A stretch of DNA of 64,000 nucleotides, taken from NCBI RefSeq assembly GCF_011440305.1, contig NZ_JAAOIW010000010.1, positions 62,001-126,000 of the forward strand. The letters are read 5' to 3'. Positions 1-7,550 of this stretch are shown one piece after another. The position numbers and the translations under genes are program-made. How positions within the stretch are numbered: position 1 is the first letter of the stretch; each line of letters starts with the position of its first letter. Source of the stretch: Paenibacillus agricola. Its GTDB lineage: Bacteria; Bacillota; Bacilli; Paenibacillales; NBRC-103111. The notes below the pieces were generated by a model, which saw nothing but the letters and a program-made list of their open reading frames with translations, ran no database searches and was not told the DNA's origin.

Positions 1-35
1 TCGCGCTGCTGCAGCCAGGACACGATCCGATTCAT
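1..35 (-). CDS. N-terminus of an unidentified protein (cut by window edge)
   Basis: A minus-strand reading frame starts with ATG at 35 and runs off the left edge. Eleven complete codons are visible (MNRIVSWLQQR). A GGGAGG ribosome binding site lies at 43-50 in the correct orientation, with a spacing of about 7 bases, and this is the only reason for calling a gene. Nothing can be said about function. Confidence 0.55.
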   Translation of the reverse strand, partial: MNRIVSWLQQR

Positions 36-569
36 ACCAATCGCCTCCCAATTAGAGTAGATAAGCTACACGAGATCCATGTTGTAATCGATAGGTAATC
101 ATCCTATTCAACTTGAGTATATACTTCTTTTGTTAATGGAGTATTAACCTTATATAAATACCTATTAAACAAAAGGAGCCTGTAGCATCCGCCCATAGAA
201 TTTGTGCAAGCCCTGCAATTATTGTATCATAATAATGGGTATGGCATAGCTTATGCCAAATTCAGCTTTGTTATCATCAAAGGAAGCGGACTCTACTTGA
301 TTGATTTATTTGAAAAGCCGTGAGAATCGATGAAAACATGGAAGAAATGCTGGATGGCAAAGAACCCGGTCGTTAATCATCATGAAATCTCCGCTAATTC
401 ACATTATCTGGCGTATGCAGGCTATAAGCGCCTTTTGACAAAAGGGGGGAAAGAGAGGAAAATCATACTCGGTTACCCACACAATGAAAATAAACCATCG
501 AAGCTCATAGATGCATATGCATAATAGATAGAGAAAACTTTGGGGTACATAAAAAAAGGGGGATTATAA
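36..569. other. Intergenic region, no confident gene
   Basis: This stretch of about 530 bases separates the divergent partial gene at the left edge from the glycosyltransferase at 570. A 64-codon plus-strand frame (330-524) has no convincing ribosome binding site and no family signature. Just upstream, short stretches in two frames (about 240-325 and 310-360) look coding-like but are broken by stops, so a decayed gene is possible. No tRNA or clear terminator was seen. Confidence 0.4.
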
Positions 570-1805
570 ATGCTGGACAATATTATTTTGGGTGTTCAAG
601 TTGTCTTGGCGCTGATCGGAGTTTATCAGCTTTTTTTGACGTTTTTCGGCTGGTACAGACTGAAGCCCAAGGCACAATTTGCACCACAAAAATCTTTTGC
701 TATTCTGGTCGCTGCCCATAACGAGGAGCAGGTGGTTGGAGCCTTGATCGATAATCTGAAAAACCTGGATTATCCAAAAGAATTATACGATATTTTCGTG
801 ATATGTGACAATTGTACAGATCGTACAGCCCACATTGCACGGAGTATGGGGGTATATGCTTGCGAGCGGCAGAATCCGAAGCTTCGAGGTAAAGGTTACG
901 CGATTGAATGGATGCTCAAAGAGCTTTGGAAAAAGCCGCGCAATTATGATTCAATCGTCATGTTTGATGCAGATAACTTGGTTAATCCTGATTATTTAAT
1001 GCATATGAATAATGACCTTTGCAATGGTTCACGCGTTATTCAGGCTTATCTGGACACTAAGAATCCGAACGATTCTTGGATTACAGCCGCTTATGCTGTA
1101 ACGTACTGGTACTGTAACCGCTTATGGCAGCTTCCGCGGCAAAACCTCGGTCTTGCTAACTTTCTCGGTGGCACGGGCATGTGCTTCGAGACCAAACTGA
1201 TCAAGGAAATTGGTTGGGGTGCAACCAGCCTTGTTGAGGATTTGGAATTTACCATGCGGTGTGTACAACGTGGAATTAATCCCACATTTAATTATGATGC
1301 CAAAGTATTTGATGAAAAACCAATTACATTCAGGGCTTCTGCCAAGCAGCGCCTTCGTTGGATGCAAGGGCATTTCGATGTAGCCCGCAGATACTTCTTC
1401 CCTTTGTTTTGGCAGGGGCTGAAGGAAAGAAGCTGGTCTAAGATTGATACAGCGGTGTATGCGTTAAACGTATATAATGTGTTAATCGGTTCTGTGCTTT
1501 ATATCGTGCTGTGGGGCGATATGATCATGCCAGGAGCGCCAGCTTTAAGATCATTGTTTGATTACGCTCCAGCATTGTTTATGACAATCGGGATTTTAAG
1601 CTTTATCCAATTCCCGCTAGCCTTGATTATTGAGAAGGCCAATTGGAGAACCTGGCTGTACCTGATACCTTTTCCGTTATTCATGCTTTCATGGTGGCCA
1701 ATCACCGTGTATGCCTTCTTCACACAAAACAACAAGCAATGGAGCCACACCGAGCATACTCGTGTGATTCGGTTGGAAGAAGTGCAGAGCAAACAGGTTA
1801 GTTAA
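570..1805 (+). CDS. Membrane family 2 glycosyltransferase
   Basis: This is a 411-residue processive-type GT2 enzyme. A transmembrane segment at about residues 5-28 is followed by a cytosolic GT-A domain. That domain holds AAHNEE (48-53), CDNCTD (79-84), the metal-binding FDAD (132-135), the catalytic acid in VEDLE (222-226) and the acceptor-side QRLRW motif (260-264). Hydrophobic C-terminal helices (about 295-400) resemble a BcsA/IcaA-type membrane channel. The product is therefore probably an extracellular or cell-wall polysaccharide made from a nucleotide sugar; sugar and linkage cannot be read. An AGGGGGA binding site precedes the ATG. It lies alone upstream of the infC operon and may act with the second GT cluster at 3.5-10.5 kb, which is inference. 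Confidence 0.88.
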   Translation: MLDNIILGVQVVLALIGVYQLFLTFFGWYRLKPKAQFAPQKSFAILVAAHNEEQVVGALIDNLKNLDYPKELYDIFVICDNCTDRTAHIARSMGVYACERQNPKLRGKGYAIEWMLKELWKKPRNYDSIVMFDADNLVNPDYLMHMNNDLCNGSRVIQAYLDTKNPNDSWITAAYAVTYWYCNRLWQLPRQNLGLANFLGGTGMCFETKLIKEIGWGATSLVEDLEFTMRCVQRGINPTFNYDAKVFDEKPITFRASAKQRLRWMQGHFDVARRYFFPLFWQGLKERSWSKIDTAVYALNVYNVLIGSVLYIVLWGDMIMPGAPALRSLFDYAPALFMTIGILSFIQFPLALIIEKANWRTWLYLIPFPLFMLSWWPITVYAFFTQNNKQWSHTEHTRVIRLEEVQSKQVS

Positions 1806-1811
1806 TCATGG

Positions 1812-1841
1812 TTGACTTATCTACGTAGTGTATGCTATGAT
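1812..1841 (+). promoter_or_regulatory. SigA-type promoter of the infC operon
   Basis: TTGACT (1812-1817) and an extended -10, TGCTATGAT with TATGAT at 1836-1841, are separated by 18 bases. They sit just downstream of the glycosyltransferase stop and in front of the leader that ends at the attenuator before infC. Confidence 0.7.
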
Positions 1842-1847
1842 GTTCTA

Positions 1848-1985
1848 GTTGAAAAAGAAGAGGCGCCCGCTTCTCACCTGACTAACCTTGTGTTGGCTGG
1901 TTATAAAGCTAGAGTGAGTGTGAATATGGGTTTGATCACTTAAACTTTAACAGACGTGGGCGTTCGCTGCCCGCGTTTTTTTTAT
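1848..1985 (+). ncRNA. L20-type leader with attenuator upstream of infC
   Basis: About 140 bases of untranslated leader lie between the promoter and infC and end in an intrinsic terminator: ACGTGGGC (1954-1961) pairs with GCCCGCGT (1969-1976), followed by eight T. In Bacillus subtilis the infC-rpmI-rplT operon is controlled by ribosomal protein L20 binding to such a leader and causing premature termination. Position, gene order and the terminator fit that system. I did not derive the full L20-binding fold, so the family call rests mainly on context. Confidence 0.7.
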
Positions 1986-2009
1986 TTCAATCCATGGAGG
2001 TGGCAAGTT

Positions 2010-2525
2010 ATTAGTACAGAGCATTTAATTAACGATGAGATTCGAGTGAAGGAAGTACGCTTGATCGGTGGAGATGGAGAACAGCTAGGAATCAAGCCGA
2101 TTCGCGAAGCACTTCAGATTGCACTTGATGCCAATTTGGATTTAGTTAATGTTGCTCCGACGGCTAAACCGCCGGTATGCCGGATTATGGATTACGGGAA
2201 ATTCCGCTATGAAACACAGAAGAAAGAAAAAGAAGCCCGTAAAAACCAAAAGATTGTGGAACTTAAAGAAATCCGCTTAAGTGCAACTATTGATGAGCAT
2301 GACTTTCAAACGAAGCAACGTAATGTTGTGAAATTTTTGAATGAAGGCGATAAAGTGAAGCTAAGTGTTCGTTTCCGTGGCCGTGAAATTGCCCATGCAA
2401 GTATTGGGCAAAAGGTTCTGGAGCGGATGGCTGCCGATGTTGAAGAAATTTCTGTCATTGAACGCAGGGCTAAGCTGGAAGGCCGCAGCATGATTCTGAT
2501 TTTGGCACCTAAGCAGCAAGCATAA
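2010..2525 (+). CDS. infC: Translation initiation factor IF-3, ATT start
   Basis: IF-3 binds the 30S subunit and controls start-codon and tRNA selection. The frame contains the usual N-domain (INDEIRVKEVRLIGGDGEQL), the lysine-rich linker and the C-domain (LSATIDEHDFQTKQ, VRFRGREIAH). The start chosen is ATT at 2010, giving 171 residues, the usual family length. TGGAGGTGG (1995-2003) sits 9 bases upstream of GGAGG's end. The only longer start, a GTG at 1956, lies inside the attenuator hairpin and has no binding site. An ATT start is the known autoregulatory feature of infC: IF-3 discriminates against its own non-standard start codon. Confidence 0.95.
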   Translation: MSTEHLINDEIRVKEVRLIGGDGEQLGIKPIREALQIALDANLDLVNVAPTAKPPVCRIMDYGKFRYETQKKEKEARKNQKIVELKEIRLSATIDEHDFQTKQRNVVKFLNEGDKVKLSVRFRGREIAHASIGQKVLERMAADVEEISVIERRAKLEGRSMILILAPKQQA

Positions 2526-2549
2526 ATATTAAGGAGGATTCTATACATC

Positions 2550-2753
2550 ATGCCGAAAATGAAAACACACAGCAGCCTTAAAGGCCGCTTTAAGATCACG
2601 GGTACAGGTAAAGTTATGAGATATAAAGCTCACAAGAACCATTTACTATCCGCTAAATCCAATCGTCAAAAACGCGTTTTGGGAACTAATCCCGTTATGG
2701 CTGCTGGCGATGTAAAACGATTGAAGCAGCAATTAGGCAACATTAAAGGTTAA
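2550..2753 (+). CDS. rpmI: Large-subunit ribosomal protein bL35
   Basis: This 67-residue basic protein has the diagnostic bL35 sequence: PKMKTHSSLKGRFKITGTGK at the start, then HKNHLLSAKSNRQKR. It is a component of the 50S subunit. It lies 24 bases after infC with a strong AAGGAGG site and is followed by rplT, the standard infC-rpmI-rplT order. Expression should follow the L20 leader upstream of infC. Confidence 0.97.
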   Translation: MPKMKTHSSLKGRFKITGTGKVMRYKAHKNHLLSAKSNRQKRVLGTNPVMAAGDVKRLKQQLGNIKG

Positions 2754-2798
2754 TTTCTAACGTTTGTATCCCACTTAAATATTTGGAGGTAATGAATC

Positions 2799-3158
2799 AT
2801 GGCAAGAGTAAAGGGCGGGTTCGTGACTCGTCGTCGTCATAAAAAGATTTTGAAGCTGGCAAAGGGTTATTTTGGTTCCAAGCATCGCTTATTTAAAACA
2901 GCAAATCAACAAGTAATGAAATCCTTACTGTATGCATACCGTGACCGTCGTGCAAAAAAACGTGACTTCCGCAGATTGTGGATTACACGTATTAATGCAG
3001 CCGCTCGTATCAATGGCTTGTCTTACAGCAAATTCATGTATGGTCTTAAGCTTTCGGGTATCGAAGTTAACCGTAAAATGTTAGCTGATCTTGCTGTCAA
3101 CGATCTGAATGCATTTAATGATTTGGCGAATGCAGCTAAACAAAGTGCAAATGCTTAA
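2799..3158 (+). CDS. rplT: Large-subunit ribosomal protein bL20
   Basis: This 119-residue protein has typical bL20 motifs: [40 protein letters not shown], then [20 protein letters not shown]20 is an early 23S rRNA-binding assembly protein and, in Bacillus, also the repressor that acts on the leader of its own operon. The gene has a TGGAGGT site, is the last of the operon and is followed by an intrinsic terminator. Confidence 0.97.
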   Translation: MARVKGGFVTRRRHKKILKLAKGYFGSKHRLFKTANQQVMKSLLYAYRDRRAKKRDFRRLWITRINAAARINGLSYSKFMYGLKLSGIEVNRKMLADLAVNDLNAFNDLANAAKQSANA

Positions 3159-3178
3159 ATAAATAATAAATAAGAATA

Positions 3179-3217
3179 CCGCTATCCTTTGCAGCTTTGC
3201 AGAGGTTAGCGGTTTTT
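3179..3217 (+). terminator. Intrinsic terminator after rplT
   Basis: CCGCTATCC (3179-3187) pairs with GGTTAGCGG (3204-3212) around a loop with a second small stem (GCAGCTTTGC), followed by TTTTT. Confidence 0.85.
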
Positions 3218-3561
3218 GCTTTATATCAGGCTTCTGGAGTACCCAGAAGATGGTAGGAGCCTGGTCGGAATTTGTCTATAATCTCATGTTATAATTAAGG
3301 ATGATAGGCTCCATTTGATAATGAAAGGGCATCTGTTAATAATCCTAACAAATAAGCGACAAATTGAATTAAACTTAACTATAATCTAATAAAGCTTTAA
3401 TTGTTTTCAAAACTTTGAATGGTATCATAAACATAAGGTGAATTCGTGGGTCTTTAGTCCCTAAAACTACAAGCTTCCATTTTTGTATAGAATGATCTGT
3501 TTAATGGAAGTTTGTGTACTTGGATATGCCTTGGCAACTTTGAGGAAATGGGTGAGCGAGC
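3218..3561 (+). other. Leader region of the glycosyltransferase operon with a hairpin
   Basis: About 340 bases without a gene. A hairpin pairs CTTCCATT with AATGGAAG (arms within 3471-3513) across a loop of about 21 bases and is not followed by a T run. A TATAAT hexamer near 3380 could be a -10 element but lacks a good -35. The region lies just ahead of the six-gene operon, so regulation may sit here. I see no recognisable c-di-GMP riboswitch. Confidence 0.4.
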
Positions 3562-4944
3562 ATGAATATTGTTTTACTTTCTGGTGGTTCAGGACTAAGG
3601 CTTTGGCCCCTTTCTAATGAACAGCGCTCTAAGCAGTTTGTACCTTTTTTTAAAGACGAAAATGGACATCCTGCATCCATGCTTCAAAATGTGTGGAGTC
3701 AGCTTAGCGAGCGTGGCCTTCACAAGTCTGCGGTTATTGCTACCGCAGTGGGACAGCAGGAGCTAATCCGAGAGCAATTAGGGCGCGGTATTGATCTGGT
3801 GCTTGAGCCAGCTAAGCGAGATACGTTTCCAGCCATCCTACTTTCCGTTGCCTATTTATATTCACATAGAGGAGTCTCGCGTGATGAGCCAGTAGCCATT
3901 ATGCCCGTAGATAGCCAAGTGGGGGGATCATTTTACGATTCCTTGCTTAAGCTACCACAGGCCTTGGAAAGTACTGGCGCGAATATCGCTTTAATGGGGG
4001 TTAAGCCCACATTTCCTTCTGAGAAATACGGATATATAGTACCCAAAGCTATTTCCGAGGTTTCATCGGTAGCTTCTATAGAGATGTTTTATGAAAAGCC
4101 TAGTGCTAAAGAGGCTGCCCAATATATAGAACGTGGTGCATTATGGAACTGTGGCGTTTTTTGCTTTAAGGTGGGGTACGTGCTTGATTTGCTTGCCAAG
4201 ATGGGACTTCCGAATACGTACGAGGAGCTGCTGCTGGCCTACTCCCATTTAGAAAGCGATAGCTTTGACCGTGTAGTCACAGAGAAAGAAGAACGAATTG
4301 CTGCCATTGTGTACGATGGAACCTGGAAGGATTTGGGGACCTGGTGCACACTGACAGAGGAGTTGGACGATCCGGTATCGGGTAAAGGCTTTATCGGGAA
4401 GGGCAACAAGAATGTACATATTATGAACGAGCTGGACATTCCTATTGTTGCCATAGGCCTGTCTGATATCATCATAGCAGCGAATAACGAGGGCATTCTC
4501 ATCAGTAATAAAGAAGCTAGCGTTCATCTCAAAGATGCTTTGCTGCAAATGAAAGAGAAATCCTTGCTAAAGGAAGATAGCTTGGCGCTTATCGATCACA
4601 CAGAACCGCAAGTCCGGACGATAGACCGTTCTGTGTTTGCGGATGGAACGATAGTTACTACTCGAAGAATTCAGCTTAAGGCCGGTATGGAAAAATCATT
4701 CATCCCCTTGGAGGATGGAAGAAAGCAAATTGTTTCTTGGACGATTATTCATGGAAATTCACGCTTAGTCAAGAAAAAAGAGACGAAGTTTGCCTCGGCA
4801 GGCTGGAATATTGTGCTTGAGGATAGTGACCATGCAACGCTTCAGGCATTGGATACCGTAGATCTTATGGAAATCATAACCGTGACCGGCGATCCTGTAT
4901 TTGTAAACACGAATGAACATATAGATGGATATTTGGCTGGTTAA
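3562..4944 (+). CDS. Mannose-1-phosphate guanylyltransferase-like sugar nucleotidyltransferase
   Basis: A 460-residue ManC-type nucleotidyltransferase, which would make an activated sugar such as GDP-mannose for the downstream glycosyltransferases. The signature loop LLSGGSGLRLWPLSNEQRSK (residues 5-24) binds the nucleotide, and EKYGYIVP, FYEKPSAKEA and ALWNCGVFCF follow in the usual order. The family C-terminal half is present but divergent, and no phosphomannose isomerase motif was recognised, so this is probably pyrophosphorylase only. It is first in an operon: the next gene begins 21 bases later. Substrate specificity is inferred from the family. Confidence 0.8.
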   Translation: MNIVLLSGGSGLRLWPLSNEQRSKQFVPFFKDENGHPASMLQNVWSQLSERGLHKSAVIATAVGQQELIREQLGRGIDLVLEPAKRDTFPAILLSVAYLYSHRGVSRDEPVAIMPVDSQVGGSFYDSLLKLPQALESTGANIALMGVKPTFPSEKYGYIVPKAISEVSSVASIEMFYEKPSAKEAAQYIERGALWNCGVFCFKVGYVLDLLAKMGLPNTYEELLLAYSHLESDSFDRVVTEKEERIAAIVYDGTWKDLGTWCTLTEELDDPVSGKGFIGKGNKNVHIMNELDIPIVAIGLSDIIIAANNEGILISNKEASVHLKDALLQMKEKSLLKEDSLALIDHTEPQVRTIDRSVFADGTIVTTRRIQLKAGMEKSFIPLEDGRKQIVSWTIIHGNSRLVKKKETKFASAGWNIVLEDSDHATLQALDTVDLMEIITVTGDPVFVNTNEHIDGYLAG

Positions 4945-4965
4945 CTCGGCAGGAGGAGAATTGAC

Positions 4966-5214
4966 GTGAGAGAAAGAGCGGCCGTAAGGGAGAAAAGATC
5001 GCTAATCGGATATGATGCTGATAAGGTGCAGGCTCATTTTAATCTGCTCCAAATGGAAATCAAGGCTCTGGAAAAGCAAAGGCGGAAAGAGCATCAAATC
5101 TATATGGCCGAAACTGCGGAGCTATCCCAAGAAATTGAAAAAATGAAAGAGAAGGTCCATGAGCTTGACCAGATGGAAAAGGGATTAAAACAATGGATTC
5201 AAAGAAACCAGTAA
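4966..5214 (+). CDS. Small coiled-coil protein of the polysaccharide operon
   Basis: An 82-residue charged protein starting with GTG behind AGGAGGAG. Almost all of it, from about residue 20, is predicted coiled coil (repeated E/K with leucines). The beginning, LIGYDADKVQAHFNLLQMEI, recalls the DivIVA-type YD..V motif that precedes a coiled coil, but similarity is weak. Its last 22 bases overlap the start of the following glycosyltransferase, which itself begins with a coiled coil. The two may therefore interact and be translationally coupled. Function unknown. Confidence 0.75.
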   Translation: MRERAAVREKRSLIGYDADKVQAHFNLLQMEIKALEKQRRKEHQIYMAETAELSQEIEKMKEKVHELDQMEKGLKQWIQRNQ

Positions 5215-7544
5215 CATTTGGCATTGCATGGCTCGGGCTTCGCAAAAGCTGGACTCATGAACGTATCCTAGAGCTAGAAGAGCAGCTGAAAAAGCAAACG
5301 AAGCATCATGAGGCAGACCAGAAGCGAAGGAAGCGACGTTCAGAAGAATTGGGTAGGCAGGTCGACTATTTAAAAGAGGATATTGAAGGCAAGGAACGAT
5401 ATATAGAGCAATTGATTACGCAAAAACTGAACATTATGGACCGGAAGGGCTTTGAGCCTTCATTTGATGAAAGGGTCAAGCAGAAGCTTCGTTTAGGCGA
5501 TTTAATGGTGGTAGAAGGCTTGATCACACAGTGGCAATTGAACGAAGCCATGGACCGCCAAAAGACATTTGGCGGACGGCTGGGCGACCTTGTTGTTGAG
5601 ATGGGCTTCACCGACAAGGCTCGGGTTGCAGCTTTAATCAACCAGCAAGCGCAAAAGGGCCGATTGGGCGATATGTTGGTGGACACAGGTGCCATCACCC
5701 AGCTTCAGCTTAATGAGGCTTTGGACAATCAACGTAAAAGCGGCGGTATGTTAGGCGATATTCTGATGTCCCTGCGTTCTATTGATCCGGAGAAGTTATA
5801 CCGGCAAATTGCCACCCAAAATAACCTCGGTCGAATTGGTACCGATTTTGCATTTGAGGATATTATTAATAAACTGCCGGAGACCTTGGCCAGAGAATAT
5901 GATGCGGTAGTGATCAATAAGGATTTGAATCGCTTCTTGGTTGCCGTAGGCCAGCCTTTGTCGAATGAAACGGCTGCCTCGATTGAGGAACGATTGGGCA
6001 TGCCTATAGAACAGGTACTGGCAACTCGCGATGAGATGGAGTATTTCTGGAAAGAAGTCTACCAATCCGAATTGATGGTAGAGAGTACCCAAAAGCTCGT
6101 AAACGAACAGCCGCAGAACTCGGCCCATATTACGTTTACTACTTCCCAATTAGTAACAACCGGCATTTTTGTAGGGTTATTCGTATTATGTATGATTATT
6201 GATTGGTTCCATACTTTAATTATTTTGAATGTCATGGTACAAATCTTTTACTTTTCGATGACGATCTTTAAATTTTTAATTGTTATGTTTGGTACGCGTG
6301 AAAATGCACAAATGCGATTTACCAAAGAAGAAATCGATGCCATAGATGAACGATCGCTGCCCATCTACACGATTCTGGTTCCGATGTATAAGGAAAGCGA
6401 GGTCATCCCGCATTTACTCGGCAATATCGAACAGATTGATTATCCTAAATCGAAGCTGGATGTAAGGCTGTTAATTGAGCAGGATGATATAGAGGCGCAA
6501 GAGCTGCTCAAGGAAATGAACCTGCCGCCTTATTATACGACGATCGTGGTACCGCATAGCTTACCCAAGACGAAGCCCAAAGCGTGTAATTATGGCTTGA
6601 TTCGGGCACGCGGCGAATATGTCGTCATCTTCGATGCTGAGGACCGTCCAGATTCAGACCAGCTCAAAAAGGTTCACGCAGCCTTCGTCAAAAATGCTGA
6701 TAATTGCGCATGTATCCAAGCCAAGCTGAATTATTTTAACAGTGAGCAGAATATGCTGACACGCTGGTTTACCCATGAATACAGCATGTGGTTCGAGCTG
6801 CTGCTACCAGGAGTTATGCAATTGGATATCCCGATCCCACTTGGCGGCACATCGAATCATTTTAAAATGAAAATCTTGAAGGAAATCAACGCATGGGATC
6901 CTTATAACGTTACAGAGGATGCTGATCTGGGGATCCGCCTTTATAAATCCGGCTACTCAACAGCTATTGTGGATTCCCGTACATGGGAGGAAGCGAACAG
7001 TCGTGTAGGTAACTGGATCAGGCAGCGTTCACGCTGGATTAAAGGCTATATGCAGACTTGGCTTGTCCATATGCGTAATCCCTTCCGCTTGTACAGGGAA
7101 TTAGGCTTGAAGGGCTTTATGGGATTCCAGGTTATGGTGCTGGCAACCCCGATGCTGCCGTTGTTAAATCCGTTTTATTGGGTCATGATCATCTTATGGT
7201 ACGGTTGGAAGGTACAATGGATTCCGCAATTTTTCCCAGGTCCTATTTATTATTTAGCAGCTATGGAGTTTTTAATCGGTAATTTCTTATTCGTTTTCAG
7301 CAATGTGGCAGGCATTTATTGGGTCATCCACGATTTGGAAAAACGCAAGGAAAATATTTTCTCCTACGGTCTTGTTAAGCATGCGCTACTTACGCCAATT
7401 TATTGGGTGCTCATGAGCCTGGCTGCTGTTAAGGCGGCATGGCAGCTTATCACCAAGCCGTTTTATTGGGAGAAAACTACCCATGGTTTATCGAAAAATG
7501 CGCCAAATACGTTTTCCAATAGTGCTACTCAGGATGGGGGGTAG
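5193..7544 (+). CDS. GT2 polysaccharide synthase with coiled coil and tandem MshEN-type (c-di-GMP) domains
   Basis: A 783-residue fusion. Residues 20-80 form a coiled coil. Four repeats of the MshEN pattern (RLGxx...L...Q) follow, beginning at about 100, 129, 157 and 186, spaced 28-29 residues; the fourth has MLG in place of RLG. Residues 210-290 resemble the rest of a GspE N-terminal domain. A membrane segment pair (318-368) leads into a GT2 catalytic domain with PMYKESE (397-403), FDAED (480-484), TEDAD (574-578) and QRSRW (611-615), then C-terminal helices. Known MshEN domains bind cyclic di-GMP through such repeats, so polysaccharide synthesis here is probably switched by c-di-GMP. The catalytic half also resembles the NfrB/BcsA group. 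Ligand and product are inferred. Confidence 0.85.
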   Translation: MDSKKPVTFGIAWLGLRKSWTHERILELEEQLKKQTKHHEADQKRRKRRSEELGRQVDYLKEDIEGKERYIEQLITQKLNIMDRKGFEPSFDERVKQKLRLGDLMVVEGLITQWQLNEAMDRQKTFGGRLGDLVVEMGFTDKARVAALINQQAQKGRLGDMLVDTGAITQLQLNEALDNQRKSGGMLGDILMSLRSIDPEKLYRQIATQNNLGRIGTDFAFEDIINKLPETLAREYDAVVINKDLNRFLVAVGQPLSNETAASIEERLGMPIEQVLATRDEMEYFWKEVYQSELMVESTQKLVNEQPQNSAHITFTTSQLVTTGIFVGLFVLCMIIDWFHTLIILNVMVQIFYFSMTIFKFLIVMFGTRENAQMRFTKEEIDAIDERSLPIYTILVPMYKESEVIPHLLGNIEQIDYPKSKLDVRLLIEQDDIEAQELLKEMNLPPYYTTIVVPHSLPKTKPKACNYGLIRARGEYVVIFDAEDRPDSDQLKKVHAAFVKNADNCACIQAKLNYFNSEQNMLTRWFTHEYSMWFELLLPGVMQLDIPIPLGGTSNHFKMKILKEINAWDPYNVTEDADLGIRLYKSGYSTAIVDSRTWEEANSRVGNWIRQRSRWIKGYMQTWLVHMRNPFRLYRELGLKGFMGFQVMVLATPMLPLLNPFYWVMIILWYGWKVQWIPQFFPGPIYYLAAMEFLIGNFLFVFSNVAGIYWVIHDLEKRKENIFSYGLVKHALLTPIYWVLMSLAAVKAAWQLITKPFYWEKTTHGLSKNAPNTFSNSATQDGG

Positions 7545-7550
7545 TACGTC

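Noticed and set aside
330-524. 64-codon plus-strand ORF upstream of the first glycosyltransferase
   Set aside because: No convincing ribosome binding site and no recognisable family; neighbouring frames show equally coding-like fragments with stops.
1956-2009. Longer infC reading frame starting with GTG
   Set aside because: The GTG lies in the attenuator stem and the codons run through its T run; the ATT at 2010 has the binding site and gives the family length.
3400-3561. Possible c-di-GMP riboswitch before the polysaccharide operon
   Set aside because: Looked for because of the MshEN-type synthase; the conserved riboswitch core bases are not present.
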